DNA of 64,000 bases from Polychytrium aggregatum (lineage: Eukaryota; Chytridiomycota; Chytridiomycetes; Polychytriales): NCBI RefSeq assembly GCF_025602895.1, contig NW_026516364.1:23195-87194 (forward strand). The letters are read 5' to 3'. Below the pieces are notes generated by a model. The model did not search any database and was not told the origin of the DNA. It saw only the letters and a list, made by a program, of their open reading frames with translations. Each line of letters starts with the position of its first letter. Within the stretch, counting starts at the first letter, position 1. The position numbers and the translations under genes are program-made. Of the stretch, positions 43,734-54,639 are shown in pieces.

Positions 43734-45056
43734 TGCAGAGTAGCCGTCGCTTAAAATCTCGGCGAAGCCACAGAGCCAGCGTGAGCGGAGGAGTGGGAAG
43801 TGAGTGGCCCCCCACCGTCTTGGTGTATGCTGCAGGGAACGCTTGGGACTCTGGGCGGGATGCGACAGAGGCTCGTGCTGAAGCAAGCGGGTGCTCCTCA
43901 GCCGAGAACGCTCGCAGTGTCCTGGGTACTTGTGAATGGAAGGACTTGACACAAAATGCCGCGTGCGGTCTAAGAGTCGACAGGGTGCGGTGGATTGAGT
44001 GGCGAGTCGAGCGATGGAGCGGGAATGGAGCTCACACACGTTTGGATATTAAGGCTGACGTTGCCGGTTGCGGGACAGCAGCACGATACCAAACCTGGTG
44101 GATCCGACGGCGTGGTATATCGAGCTTGGGCCGGCGAGCGTGGTTGCGGCAATATCCCGCTGGCTGTCAGCGGGTTGGTCAGCGGCAGAGACGGCCCTCC
44201 CGAAACGACAAATTACGGGTGGTGATGACGAATCCCGACGACAGAGAGTAACGCTGGCGGTGGCGATCGATGGAGGAAAGGCACGAGTACCAACGCCGAT
44301 GCACGAAATGGAAAGGGTGCGTGCGGGGGTTCGGTTTCAAGTCTGAGCAATGGCTGTGAGCTGGCCAGGCCGATGCAGACGGACTCGATGGAGGAGCAAG
44401 ATGGATGATAGTGGCCACATTGGAACGGGACACCTCAACGCACAGATGGTTTGTGTGGATTGCACGACGCTGATCGGCCGCCTGGCTGAATGACGTCGAT
44501 CGGCGTTCGCACTGTGATGGCTTCTGCTGATGAGGCACAGCGATTCCGCTCTTTGCTTCCGCCTTCATCCCAGGCATGTCCTCTTGCCCTCAGTCGGGGC
44601 GACTGCATCTGCAGCGACTCGCTCATCCTCGCCGTGCGCTGTGATCCGACTACGGCGTGTTCTGTCCGAGAGGAGTTATGTGCCCCATGGTCTTATCAAC
44701 ACACTGTAGGACGTTTGCACGTATATATTAACGATATGGGATGAATGCAAATGGGGGGGTCGGATTCTTGGGCGTGGGAACGGGGGCATATTCAGTTGCC
44801 CCGAGGGCTGGGATGAGGGTCGTGATCGCCAGGGTGCTGGGCTGTTGCCCAAAATCCACCCCCCCTGTGAGATGATATGCTCGGCTCATTGAGCACGGGC
44901 GAACGAGCCGGCGCAAGCTGGCAGTGGCGGGCGGGGTGGACGAGAACATGGTGAGAGAAGTGGCAGATGGCCAAAACGGTTCGATGGTTTGTGCTGAGTT
45001 GATGTCGTTGGCAAAGGCAATGGTCCCACGGCGATTCCATGGCATGGTCACGGCGT
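43734..45056. other. Intergenic region without a supported gene
   Basis: About 1.3 kb upstream of the Sec2-like gene and downstream of the PY-motif protein gene. Frames are short on both strands. I see no domains, tRNA boxes or repeats of note. Confidence 0.45.
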
Positions 45057-45899
45057 CTACTGAGACCCGCTTGGTCCCAGCGAATCATAGGACGGAGGAA
45101 GGGACTTTGGCGTGCCCGGAGTTGATGGCTCTCTGGGCTCGGCTGTTGTTGGCTGGCGGCCCAGGGACGATCGTCCTGTCGGGGACCGCTGGGCCAAGCT
45201 CGGGAAGAGCGATCTGACAGAGGGCTGCCTCATGACGTTGCCCATGGGGGGTGAGTATGCTGGCAGCGGCTCTTCTAGGGTCGAAATGTTGTCCAGGCCG
45301 TCCTCCGATACCCGCTCGGCAGTGCCGAGGGAGAGCGACGACGTCGATCCCCACATGAATCGGTAGAGCGGGTGATGGCGATCGACGACCACGGACCGAA
45401 CGACAAACACCGTCGTGGTCACAACGACCGCGAATCCAGCAACACCAAGGACCATGACCATCAGGACGCGGAAGGGGTTCCACAAGTCATTCGGGCCCGA
45501 GCCTGATGAGTCCTGGTTGATGACCTTGGGCTTGACGATGGCCGGCGGGGCGGTCTCGACTGTCGCCGGCGTGGCGCTTGTGGGAGGCGGGCTGGGCGAC
45601 GGGCTTGAGGCATGGCGGCCGGATATGGCAGCCGACGGTGACGGCGATGGTTGTGCCGATGATGCCTGTGATGGTGCTGCTGATGGCGATGACGATGCAA
45701 CAAAGGACTCGGTAGCCAGGATCTCGGGGGAGACGTCTGTTGGCAGCACAGAGTCGTCAAAGTTGGTCTGGGCTCGCCTGTGCTTGGGCCGGGCGGAGGC
45801 GAATGCACGGGCGGCCGGCATGCCCTCGAGGGGGATGCTCCAGGCCAGGACCAGCAACAGCAGCAGCCAGAGCCGACGGTGGTGGCGGGGCAGTGACAT
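45057..45899 (-). CDS. Single-pass secretory-pathway membrane protein with PY motifs
   Basis: Uninterrupted 280-residue frame from the ATG at 45899. A signal peptide is clear (LWLLLLLVLAW, residues 10-20, after a basic start). A Ser/Pro/Ala-rich lumenal or extracellular part runs to about 140, likely O-glycosylated. One membrane helix spans 144-168. The cytosolic tail has LPAY at 212-215 and LPPSY at 267-271, the L/PPxY type of site bound by WW domains of Rsp5/Nedd4 ubiquitin ligases. Type I topology with tail PY motifs is typical of Rsp5 adaptors that drive ubiquitination and vacuolar sorting. No family is recognised, so the adaptor role is inference. Confidence 0.72.
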   Translation of the reverse strand: MSLPRHHRRLWLLLLLVLAWSIPLEGMPAARAFASARPKHRRAQTNFDDSVLPTDVSPEILATESFVASSSPSAAPSQASSAQPSPSPSAAISGRHASSPSPSPPPTSATPATVETAPPAIVKPKVINQDSSGSGPNDLWNPFRVLMVMVLGVAGFAVVVTTTVFVVRSVVVDRHHPLYRFMWGSTSSLSLGTAERVSEDGLDNISTLEEPLPAYSPPMGNVMRQPSVRSLFPSLAQRSPTGRSSLGRQPTTAEPREPSTPGTPKSLPPSYDSLGPSGSQ

Positions 45900-47450
45900 G
45901 AAGCGGCAGCAGTGCGTGGGAGATGTGTGGTGGTCCTCGAAGGACGCAGACGCCGAAGGAGCCTCGACGAAGAGTCAGATCCCGGAGAGGGGGGAATGGG
46001 TTTTTGGAAAAGGAATATGAACGAAAGCTGCGACGACGAGGCCGGGGGCCGTGGCCAGGTGGAGAACACCCAGTGCAGTGGTGCCCCCAGCGGAGGATGA
46101 GCCGCAGACGGACACTGTCTGGACGGCGCTGGGCTTGTCCCGCCTTCTCCGCCCAAGGCGCTCAGGCGCTGGTGCAAGCGGATCGGCGCCGGAGGCCTTG
46201 GTAGAGCACATCGCCAGCACAAATGCCATGCTCGGCGAGCATTCAGCCGAGGGACCACGATCAGGTTCGGGACAAACAAACCAGGGACAGGAGGGACTGG
46301 CGTGGCATCTGCTGGTCGGGGGGGGGAGGAAGTGTCTGTTCGGCCGTGGGCAGATCTGCGTTTGCGAGATACATTGCGGGCTGGAATGGAATCAAAGGGA
46401 ATGGCATGCCGCGGCAAACCAAAGCGCCGGGCAAACATGGCAGCGGCCCGATGGCAGCTTGGGCGCGGGCTCGGAAGCGACGGCCTGCCTGCCCGACTGC
46501 CTGGCTGTGTTGGATGTTGTTCGATATCTGCTGTTGAATGTCTGCCACTGAATGTCTGCCATTCCGATGTTGAATCTCGGACTGCCCGGCACCGCAAGAC
46601 CGGTCGGTCAATCGGTGAGTCACCCGCTCGATCGTTCGTTCATCGATCGTCCCTGTCCTGCCAGGACCACATCCATCGGTCGTCATCCACCGGGGGGGGG
46701 TTCGCCGATACCGTCGCGCATGACTCATGTTCGCTCGCCATGTCTGTTGGTCCGTCCTGTCTGTAGAGGCGATTGGCGCTGGGAACATTCATTGGGCAAT
46801 CAGCTGGCTCAGGGATTTCCTCCCAACCATCGATCCGACGGGTCCAACAACCCAGCCCCAACGGGCGATGAGCCACCATCCATCCAAACCAAGTCGACGA
46901 TCTCGCCGGCGCTGCTCCTCGGTTCGGCTAAAGTTGCTGTCCCAAAGTCCGCCACGCGGCATCGACCAAGCTCGGACCCCAATATGCCGTGGATGGTCTC
47001 CCGTGTGAGAGGAGCTGCTGCCGCTCGGGTCAGAGCGCCGGTCGGCACTCTTACTGCAGCTTCTTCAGGCCCACTGCGTGAGAAGCAACAAAAACGCATC
47101 AGTCAGCAGAGATCCCTCCGAGGCGAGACGCATCGCAGGGGCCCTTTTGTTCGGGCGACCATGCACTGCTCGTCGCTGCTCCTTCCGAGCACAACAAACC
47201 CCGCTGCATTCATTCGGAGCCGTGCTTCTCGCATGCCGGCTTCCGGCTTGCCATCAACCCCCTCACGCATATCCAGCGGTGAGATCATGCACAATCATCC
47301 CAATACGCCATCGGCGGCATCGGCGTCGGCATCTGACTCCGAAATAACGCTACCGCACAACACCGCCTCCACGCTGTACATGGCCTTCGCCGTAGCGGGT
47401 GGCCATGTTCGTTCGCCTCCACACCGCTTGGATCCTCAGCAGCCACTTAC
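45900..47450. other. Intergenic region without a supported gene
   Basis: About 1.5 kb between the PY-motif gene start and the THI20 3' end. The longest open frame (plus strand from about 46552) is a Ser/Pro/Arg-rich reading that runs antisense into THI20 exons and has no domains. The final small exon of THI20 may lie at about 47295-47430. Confidence 0.45.
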
Positions 47451-49957
47451 TCTCCCAAAAGTTTGCCTCGAGGATGGTGGCTTGCTTGTAGTTCTCGCAG
47501 AGCTGAATAAGGCGGTTGGTGTTGTGGGACGGAACCATTTCGTAGGCCAGGCGCTCGAGTTTTTCTGCAAGGCAGCCGCATGTCAACGGGGGGGACCATC
47601 GCACCGCACAGACGGGTCATGGAATCAGTATCCTCGGAGTAAAGATTGGCTTGCATGGCGTCGGTGCGGGTGACAACGGAATGCAGCGCAATACAACGAA
47701 ACACAATGCGCCGAAATACAGTGCAGTGCGATGCAGTACCTTTCATGTCGACAGCGATCTTTTGGAACTCGGGGCAGCCGTAGTTGACGATCCACTTCCA
47801 GTAGGGGTTACCCTCTGCACACCAGGAAACCATTTGCATACACCAGTGAGTCAGCCCGCTTCGCACAACCAATTGAGTCAACGACGACATCCAGCAGGCG
47901 GCTGCATCCACGCCGTGCGAGAAACACACCATTCCCGCTCGGCGAACCAGCCACTCACCTTGCTTGGTCTTGGGGTCAGTCATAAGACGATAGCCGATCT
48001 CGGCATAGCCCAGGCAGCACGGCGCAACGGCCACAAGCAGATCGAGGCGGTCGCCACTAGTGCCTAAGTGATCACGAAACGTCCGGAAGGGTCCAGGTCA
48101 GACCGTGGCAAATCCATAGTCCACCATGGCGTATCCAGTGTTGGCCAGCCGACGCTGTCTGTTCGTGCAGCTGATCATGTCTGGACCCAGTCCGCTCGTG
48201 CAGCATCGCTGCACTCACCCTTGTCGAGCACATAGCGGGTATAGGCAAGATTGGCAGAAGCCTCCTTCGTCTTGATAAGCTGATCGCGAGTAATGCCGTA
48301 CTGCTCTCCATACTGAATGTTGGAGTGTCAAGTCGATCAGTGACACTGGCCAGTCGCTGCTCTGTTGGCCGCCAGCTGCAGCCCCTCTGCGTCATCTGCA
48401 CAAGCATTACCTCGATATGGAGCTTCTTGGTCTCGTGTCCGATGCCAATGACAAACTCGGCAGCCTCCATGATCGAATCCATGTCGTTCTCCTTGAATGC
48501 CGCCAGTGCGTTCACACGCGCATAGTGGAGCAAGAAGATATAGTCCTGGCAGATGTAGTGGGTGAAGGAGTCCATGGGCAGGGTACCGTCGCCCATCTGC
48601 TGCACAAACGGGTGGTTGACGTAGAGATCCCATTTCGGAGCGCAGTAGTTCATGAGCTTGTGCACGAAGCCGCCGATTCTGCAATGAAACCATAAAAAAA
48701 GGTCGATCCGCGACTGTGGTTAGACCAACTGAAGCACTTGGCGAGGACTGGTGCGGACTCGAGAATCTGTTGGGGGGGGGACCGTCGGACTTACTTGGCT
48801 GGCGATGGCAGCGCATGGACATGGTTGAGTGGACCATGGCCCTTGCCGACCGAGATGGAGCAGACCAGCGCGCCCTGGACGTACCGGAGGGCATCCTGCA
48901 CGGCCTGCTTCACTGTGCGGCGGGAGGGAGGAAGTTAACGAAGCAAAATGAGCCCATGCAGAGGCGATCGATCGGGGGTGAGGTGTTGCATCGAGTGGGT
49001 GCATCGAGTGTGTGTATCGAGTGTGTGCATCGAGTGGGTGCATCGGGCTATATAGTCGAGAATGCCCTCCCCCGCTTCTGGAGAGCCCATACCCACCATC
49101 TTGCCCGATTGCCAGGCCGGCGGTGATCGCAGCAGAGAGGGTGCAGCCAGTGCCGTGGGTGTTCTTGGTATTGACAAAGGGATGCTTGAAATACTCAAAG
49201 CTGCTACCGTCGTAGAGGAGATCGAGGACCATGGCCGAGTCGAGCGACTGGGCGGTTTTGTACTGTCCGTCGAGAGGCAGGTGGCCACCCTTGACGAGGA
49301 CGTGCTTGGCGCCGAGCTGGTGGATCTTGACGGCAGCGGTCTTCATGTCCTCGAGGCTGGTGATGGAGATGCCTGCCAGGATCTCTGCCTCGGGAACGTT
49401 CGGGGTGACGACAAAGGCGAGCGGGAGAAGCACCGACTGGATCGATTCGATGGCATCCTCGGCGAGCAGGCGGTCGCCGCTGGTGGCGACCATGACGGGG
49501 TCGACGACGACCTTGGTGAGGCCGTACTCTGAAACCAGCTTGGCGACGCACTTGACGACAGAGGAGTCAAAGAGCATACCTGAAAGAACACGAGGTCCAT
49601 CGGGGTCAGGAGAGAGAAGCCACGCGAGAGACGGTTTGGTCTGCGGCGGCGATATCCCAGCGATGGAGAGCAGATCCACCACCGTCGTCGGTGCGGTAAC
49701 TTGCCGGTTTTGAGGGCATCGGCGCCAATGTCATCGAGGACAGCGCGGGCTTGCTTCTCGACAAAGTCGGGCTGGATCGGATGAATGCCCGAGACACCGA
49801 GGGTGTTTTGGGCAGTCAGGGCGGTGAGGACCGAGGTGCCGTAGACCTTGAAGGCCGTGAAGGTCTTGAGATCGGCCTGGATGCCGGCGCCGCCGCCCGA
49901 ATCGGATCCAGCGATGGTCAGAGCGCGGCCGAGGAGCTTATCGTTGAGGAGACTCAT
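47451..49957 (-). CDS. THI20: THI20-type fusion: HMP/HMP-P kinase plus TENA/THI-4 domain
   Basis: The kinase half phosphorylates hydroxymethylpyrimidine and its phosphate for thiamine synthesis; the TENA half hydrolyses aminopyrimidines in thiamine salvage. Exon 1 (49705-49957) has [20 protein letters not shown] and [10 protein letters not shown]. Exon 2 starts at 49579 (MLFDSSVVK) and has [27 protein letters not shown] and [20 protein letters not shown], where GTGC holds the catalytic Cys. A linking exon carries [17 protein letters not shown] exons follow: [69 protein letters not shown] and ILEANFWE. The first intron uses a GC donor (GCAAGT). A GTAAGT just after FWE at 47450 suggests one more short 3' exon, which I could not place with confidence. 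Confidence 0.92.
48984..49047. repeat. Intronic GCATCGAGTGKGT tandem repeat
   Basis: About five 10-14 bp units of GCATCGAGTGKGT lie in the intron after the kinase exon of THI20. Confidence 0.75.
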
Positions 49958-51800
49958 GGAGGGTGGCGGGAAGGGGACGGTCACTGTGGGGCGGGAGACA
50001 GCAGACTGTCGATCGGGCGGATCTGATCTTGTCGGGGGCGATCAAAGACAGAGGGGAAGCGGGTCCGGGCGGAGCGCGGACTTTTTTGAGGCAAGAGCGC
50101 CATGATGCTGGGGCTGGGATGATTGTGGATGTGGGCGCGGATGGGCCGAAGGACGACGGAGAGCACCCCTCTGGCCCCGGAGCGCTTGGCTCTGCATCTG
50201 CGGCCTGCGCTGGGCAAGGCTGGACCTGGTGCTCATGCCGCTGGTGTTGTCATGGTGCACATGCTGGAGTCGACTGGGCTGGACGAGCCACCGGAAGCTG
50301 GGTCGGTGCGCAGCCCGATCGTCTTTCCCTTCGCCTCTCTTTCCCCGCGATCGTCTTTCTGCCCGCGCTCCTTTCCCCTCGTGCGACCGGGACCCTGCGC
50401 GGTTCCGGCGGTGGTGCAGCTGCGCGTGGGGTCTCCGGAAATACCCGACGCCGCCACGTGCTGGCGCGCAGCACGCCTTGCTGGTTCCGCCGCCTGTGTC
50501 TCAGCCGAGCGCCACGCGTCAGGGCAGCGCGGAACCCGGAGGACGGTCCTTGGCAGGGCGGCCTTGTGAGATGCCCTTGCTGCGTCCACTGTGTCTGCTG
50601 TGTCTGACGCTTGCTGACGCTGCTGTTGCCGCAGCGCCTTGTCCGCCGAGCCTGCACAAGCTTGTGCATCGCTCTGTTCCGGCAGGTGTTTTTGCCTGCG
50701 ATGGCCGCATCGGAACGGAAGCGGTCGCAGAGCGAGTCCAGCACCGCTCCGGGGACCTGCAGCCACCAGAGCCCGCTCGTCCGCCATCGTGCTGTTGGCC
50801 GAGGGAGACCGGGCATGTCTGTCCCTCCCCCCCCCCGCCGGCAGCGATTGCGTCGCTGGCCACGCAGAGATGGGGGGAAAGCATCGTGCCTCGGCGCGAG
50901 GACGGACAACGACCGGAACGGTCACGGGCCGCCTGCTTATCGGGTGCGTTATCTGCCAATCCGAGCGCGGCGCCGGGCTCACACGGCCTCAGCGATCCGA
51001 CGAGGATATCTCTCGCGGCTCCCATTGGATGCACAAACGCGCTGTGTGCGAGCGGATTTGCGCAGCGCGTTGCGGACTTGGCCGAGTGCTGCCGCCCCGC
51101 AGTCCGTGTCGACTGTGAGTGCGTGTCTTGCTCTCCAGGCCAATCGGCGACGAGACGCTGCCCCCGCTCTCGCTCGCCATGCTCTCGCCGCCGTCTCGCT
51201 GCCGCCTCGCCTGGTGTCACCCGGCCCTTCGCTGTTTCTCGCGCCGTGCTTGCTCGGTTGTACATTTCGCCCGGCAATTTGCTATCGCTGTCGCCGCCTC
51301 CATAAAATCTTCTGTCGCCCCTCGGACCCGCAAGTCTGTCTGCAGACCAAGCTCGCAGACGCTCTCCCTGGCTGGCCCTGACTCGCTGGACGCACCTCGC
51401 TGGTCTCGATCGAGTGAGTCTCCGATGCCTCCTCGCTGTGTGCCCTGCGCCTGCTCTCCCGCCGCTTGTTTGGATGTCTTGTCGACAGCGCCGGGACCGG
51501 ACCAAGCAGCGCCATTGCGGTTCCAGCGGCGCCCACTCGGTCCCCAGGACTTGTCTTTTCTCTCCGGCCTGGGTTGTGTGGTGTCCTGCGAGTTGCCGCC
51601 CAACCTTTTCCTCTGGTCACCGCCTCCAGCGGGGCCGAGTCCCAGCCCTGTCCGACCCCTCGGGTTTCCCGCAATCGCCCTTTCCCTCGGCTTCTCACGC
51701 CTATCTCTGCCGTTCTCCCCCACCACATTTAACTCCATCAGAAGTGGCCCGATCCGCTCGTGCTCTTCCTGCATCCGCATCCTTCCCTTCGTCCTCTGCA
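49958..51800. other. Long divergent intergenic region, THI20 / protein kinase
   Basis: About 1.8 kb between two divergent starts. Open frames on both strands are Arg/Ala/Pro/Ser-rich and overlap, as expected of GC-rich non-coding DNA. Long pyrimidine tracts (51600-51800) precede the kinase start and may be its leader. No thiamine (TPP) riboswitch core was noticed near THI20, but I could not fold it. Confidence 0.45.
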
Positions 51801-53422
51801 ATGATGCTCCACGTCAAGTCGCCCTCGTCAAGTCTGTCGCTCTCTGCCCACCACTCGTGTCTCTATCCTTCCGTCGGCTCCTCGGCTTCGTCGGCCTCCT
51901 CCTCTGCTGGCGCCTCTAGTACGGCCATGTACTTTGCGGGCTCCCAGGACCTCCGTGAGGCCTCAAAACCATCGGCCCATTTTGCCTCGGCCGACAGTGC
52001 CGCCACACTGGTCTGCACATCCGACTCGAGCCGATACACCCTGCTGCCTGGCTCCTCCAGGATCGAGGTAAGCCCCCAGCAGGATCTGAATCTGAATCTG
52101 AATGCGGATTTGAATCTGGATCTGGATCAACTTTGTCTGCTGGCACTGTGCTCCATTTGGCACTGGCCCTCCCAGTCCTCTCGGCCGCACCGTCAACCCT
52201 GCCTGTTCACTGTCGACCGACAGCCATCCAGCCGGCTGACTCCAGCCCGCATGATCGATCACTGGACTGGACTCCCGCTGTCTCGGATGATTGTGTCTGG
52301 GTGCACTCTGGGTGCACTCCCGCTAATCCGGCGTCTTGGCTCTCACCGTTTGTCCCTCACTCCAACCACGCCACCTCTCTCCACCGTCCACGCCCCCTCC
52401 AGACCGCCCTGTCGTCGATCGAGTTCGCCATCGACAGCACCACCTCGCAACACGTGGTTCTGAAACGCTCCCTCGATGATCTGGCCTCCATGGACCACGA
52501 GCTCGAGATGCTCCGGTTGATCAAGGACCATGGCGTCCCCAACGTCACGACCGTCATCGACACCTTCGTGGACGGCGACTCGTGCTCCGTCGTCGTCTTT
52601 CCCAAGCTGAAAAAGCTCGACTGCCCTTCGTCCGTCTCGCTCCTGCTGGTCAGAAACGTGCTCAAATCACTGCTCCAGGTACGCTGAGCTCCCTGCCCAC
52701 CAATCTTCCCTGCCCACCAATCTTCCCGGTCGGCCCATGCTACACCGACACCGCTATGGAACCGACTGGACCCATACAGACAGACCTGCTGACACACCTC
52801 CATCGTTGCTGCCGACCCACAGACGCTCCTGGCGCTTCACGCCCTCGACGTTGCCCACCTGGACCTGTGTCTTGCCAACGTAATGCAGGACCCCATCACC
52901 AACCAGCCGGTACTCATTGACTTTGGCCTGTCCAGACGCTCAAGTCCCACCGATCCGCATCCCCGTGGCTGCGGCACCCCTGGCTACATCGCCCCTGAGG
53001 TCCAGCACGGCACCTCCTTCGGCACCGAGTGCGACATCTTCTCGCTTGGCGTCATCTTTGGCCAGTGGCTCCACGTGTATCTCCCGCGTTTCCCGGACTC
53101 GGCGCTCCGCTGCCTCGGATCGGGCCTCCTGTTCCCCGGCCAGATTGCCTCGCTCGTGCCCGTCATCCAGCAGTACATCCGCGACGAGCGCTCCCATCTT
53201 GACGCCATCCTCATCTCGGCTGCCGAGCTCTTGGCCCTGATGCTGAAAGAAGACCCCCGGGATCGCATCACGGCCTCCAAGTGCCTGTCGCATCCCTTCT
53301 TGGTGGCCAGCGACCGCGCTTTCTCCGAGTTCTCGCTGGCCAAGGCCAAGACCAAGGCCCAGAACCTGTTCTACTACCCTCCGAGTCCCAGACGCTCTGA
53401 ACAGGTCGTTTACTGGCGCTGA
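51801..53422 (+). CDS. Divergent eukaryotic protein kinase
   Basis: Three exons fit in phase: 51801-52067, 52403-52678 and 52823-53422, giving 380 residues. The first ~85 residues are Ser-rich. The ATP loop is degenerate, with no GxGxxG before HVVLKR, whose Lys110 should be the VAIK lysine. The catalytic loop reads HLDLCLANVM: Asp195 and Asn200 are kept, but HRD-Arg is Leu194 and the loop Lys is Cys197. IDFGLSRR holds the Mg-binding Asp214. GTPGYIAPEV follows, then DIFSLGVIFG and DPRDRITASKCLSHPFL at the end of the C lobe. The lobe arrangement is normal, so it may be a weak or unusual kinase rather than a dead one. The subfamily is not recognised; a Ser/Thr kinase is likely. Confidence 0.8.
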
Positions 53423-54639
53423 GCGGCATTCTTGTCCACTTGTGGCCCCGCCTGCATTCTCAAGTCTCCTCGATGCCAGGGCCCTTCCCGACAGCCAAGA
53501 ACGGTCCTATCCAACTATCCCAACCGCAAGCACGAAATCTGCATCGTTTCCATACAGCGAGCAAAGAGCCTTCGCAAGGGATCCCCCCCCCACTCCACTG
53601 CACAGGAACGGTCACCTCTCGTTCGAAGCAGTGCATTCGTTTTGGGTGAATTCTGGCTGGTTATTGAATCGGTTTGTCACAGATGATTCATGCAATTGTC
53701 TCCCCTCCGTTCCCCCCCCCTTTTTTTTTGCCGCTGTGTCGCGCCCTTACATCTCTATCCGACCCTGCTGTTGAACGGGTCAACGGGTCAAGCACACTTG
53801 CTTGGTGGGTCACCCCATCCTTGCCATGTGTTGTGCCCTCTTCTTTTTGGATTCATTCTATATTTTTTTTCCCCGTTCCCAAACACTCTCTTCCGCCTCC
53901 TGGGGCTCGCTCTCCCTCATCCCATGATTTGGATATCTTCGCGCCCTTTCTCGTTTCTCCTTTTCATCGGGACATGGCTCCTGTCGCTGTCTCAACCGTC
54001 GAACTCTGTCGAAGCTTTTCATCTCCACTTCTGCAGAGACGCCACGGCAGCAGCAATCTTTTGTTTTCCGGCTCAGTTTGGAGCCAACTCTCTTGATACT
54101 AATATTCCCAGCGCGACCCTCCCTCCACTTGCACGAACCGCCACCCATGCTGCTCGTATTGTTGCTGCTCGTATTGTTGCTGCTCATTTTGCTGCTCATT
54201 TTGCTGCTCATTTTGCTGCTCAGGCAACTCCCATCTCTTTTTGGATTATCGATTTTTTTTCTTGTTTTTCGATTTTTTACGTTATTTGTCAACGATTCAC
54301 CACCCCCTCCGGCGGCTCAGCCCTCCCGAGCGACGCTCTCGACTCGCCTCAAGTTACCAATACAACTGCCTGAGCACATTGAGCACAAATCCGCATTGGT
54401 TTACAGTGGCGCTTTTGTGTCGGAAGAGCGACCGAAGCAGAAATGAAAGAAGCAGAGGGCGGCGGATGTGACTGGTGCGATGCAGCATTCGCACGAGTTG
54501 GTCTGCTGTGCATGTCCGAGTGCAAATCCCCTGCATGCTTTGATCAGGAAACAAAAATCCAGAGCCTGTGCTGCTGCATTCCCGGCACCCCGATCACCAT
54601 TCCCGGCCACTTGCGCGACTCCATGGCACGGCAAAATGC
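53423..54639. other. Convergent intergenic region, kinase / SAP18
   Basis: About 1.2 kb, AT-richer than its surroundings, with T-runs (near 53720, 53870 and 54250) and a GCTCATTTT repeat near 54180-54220. No gene is supported. Confidence 0.5.
54178..54222. repeat. GCTGCTCATTTT short tandem repeat
   Basis: Three to four 12-bp units TGCTGCTCATTT occur next to two longer GCTCGTATTGTT units. Confidence 0.75.

Noticed and set aside
46552-47673. 373-aa plus-strand open frame
   Set aside because: Composition is Ser/Pro/Arg-rich with no domains, and its 3' part is antisense to well-supported THI20 exons.
50229-51505. Overlapping 250-360 aa frames on both strands
   Set aside because: Mutually antisense, Arg/Ala/Pro-rich and without motifs or splice-consistent extensions; typical of GC-rich spacer.
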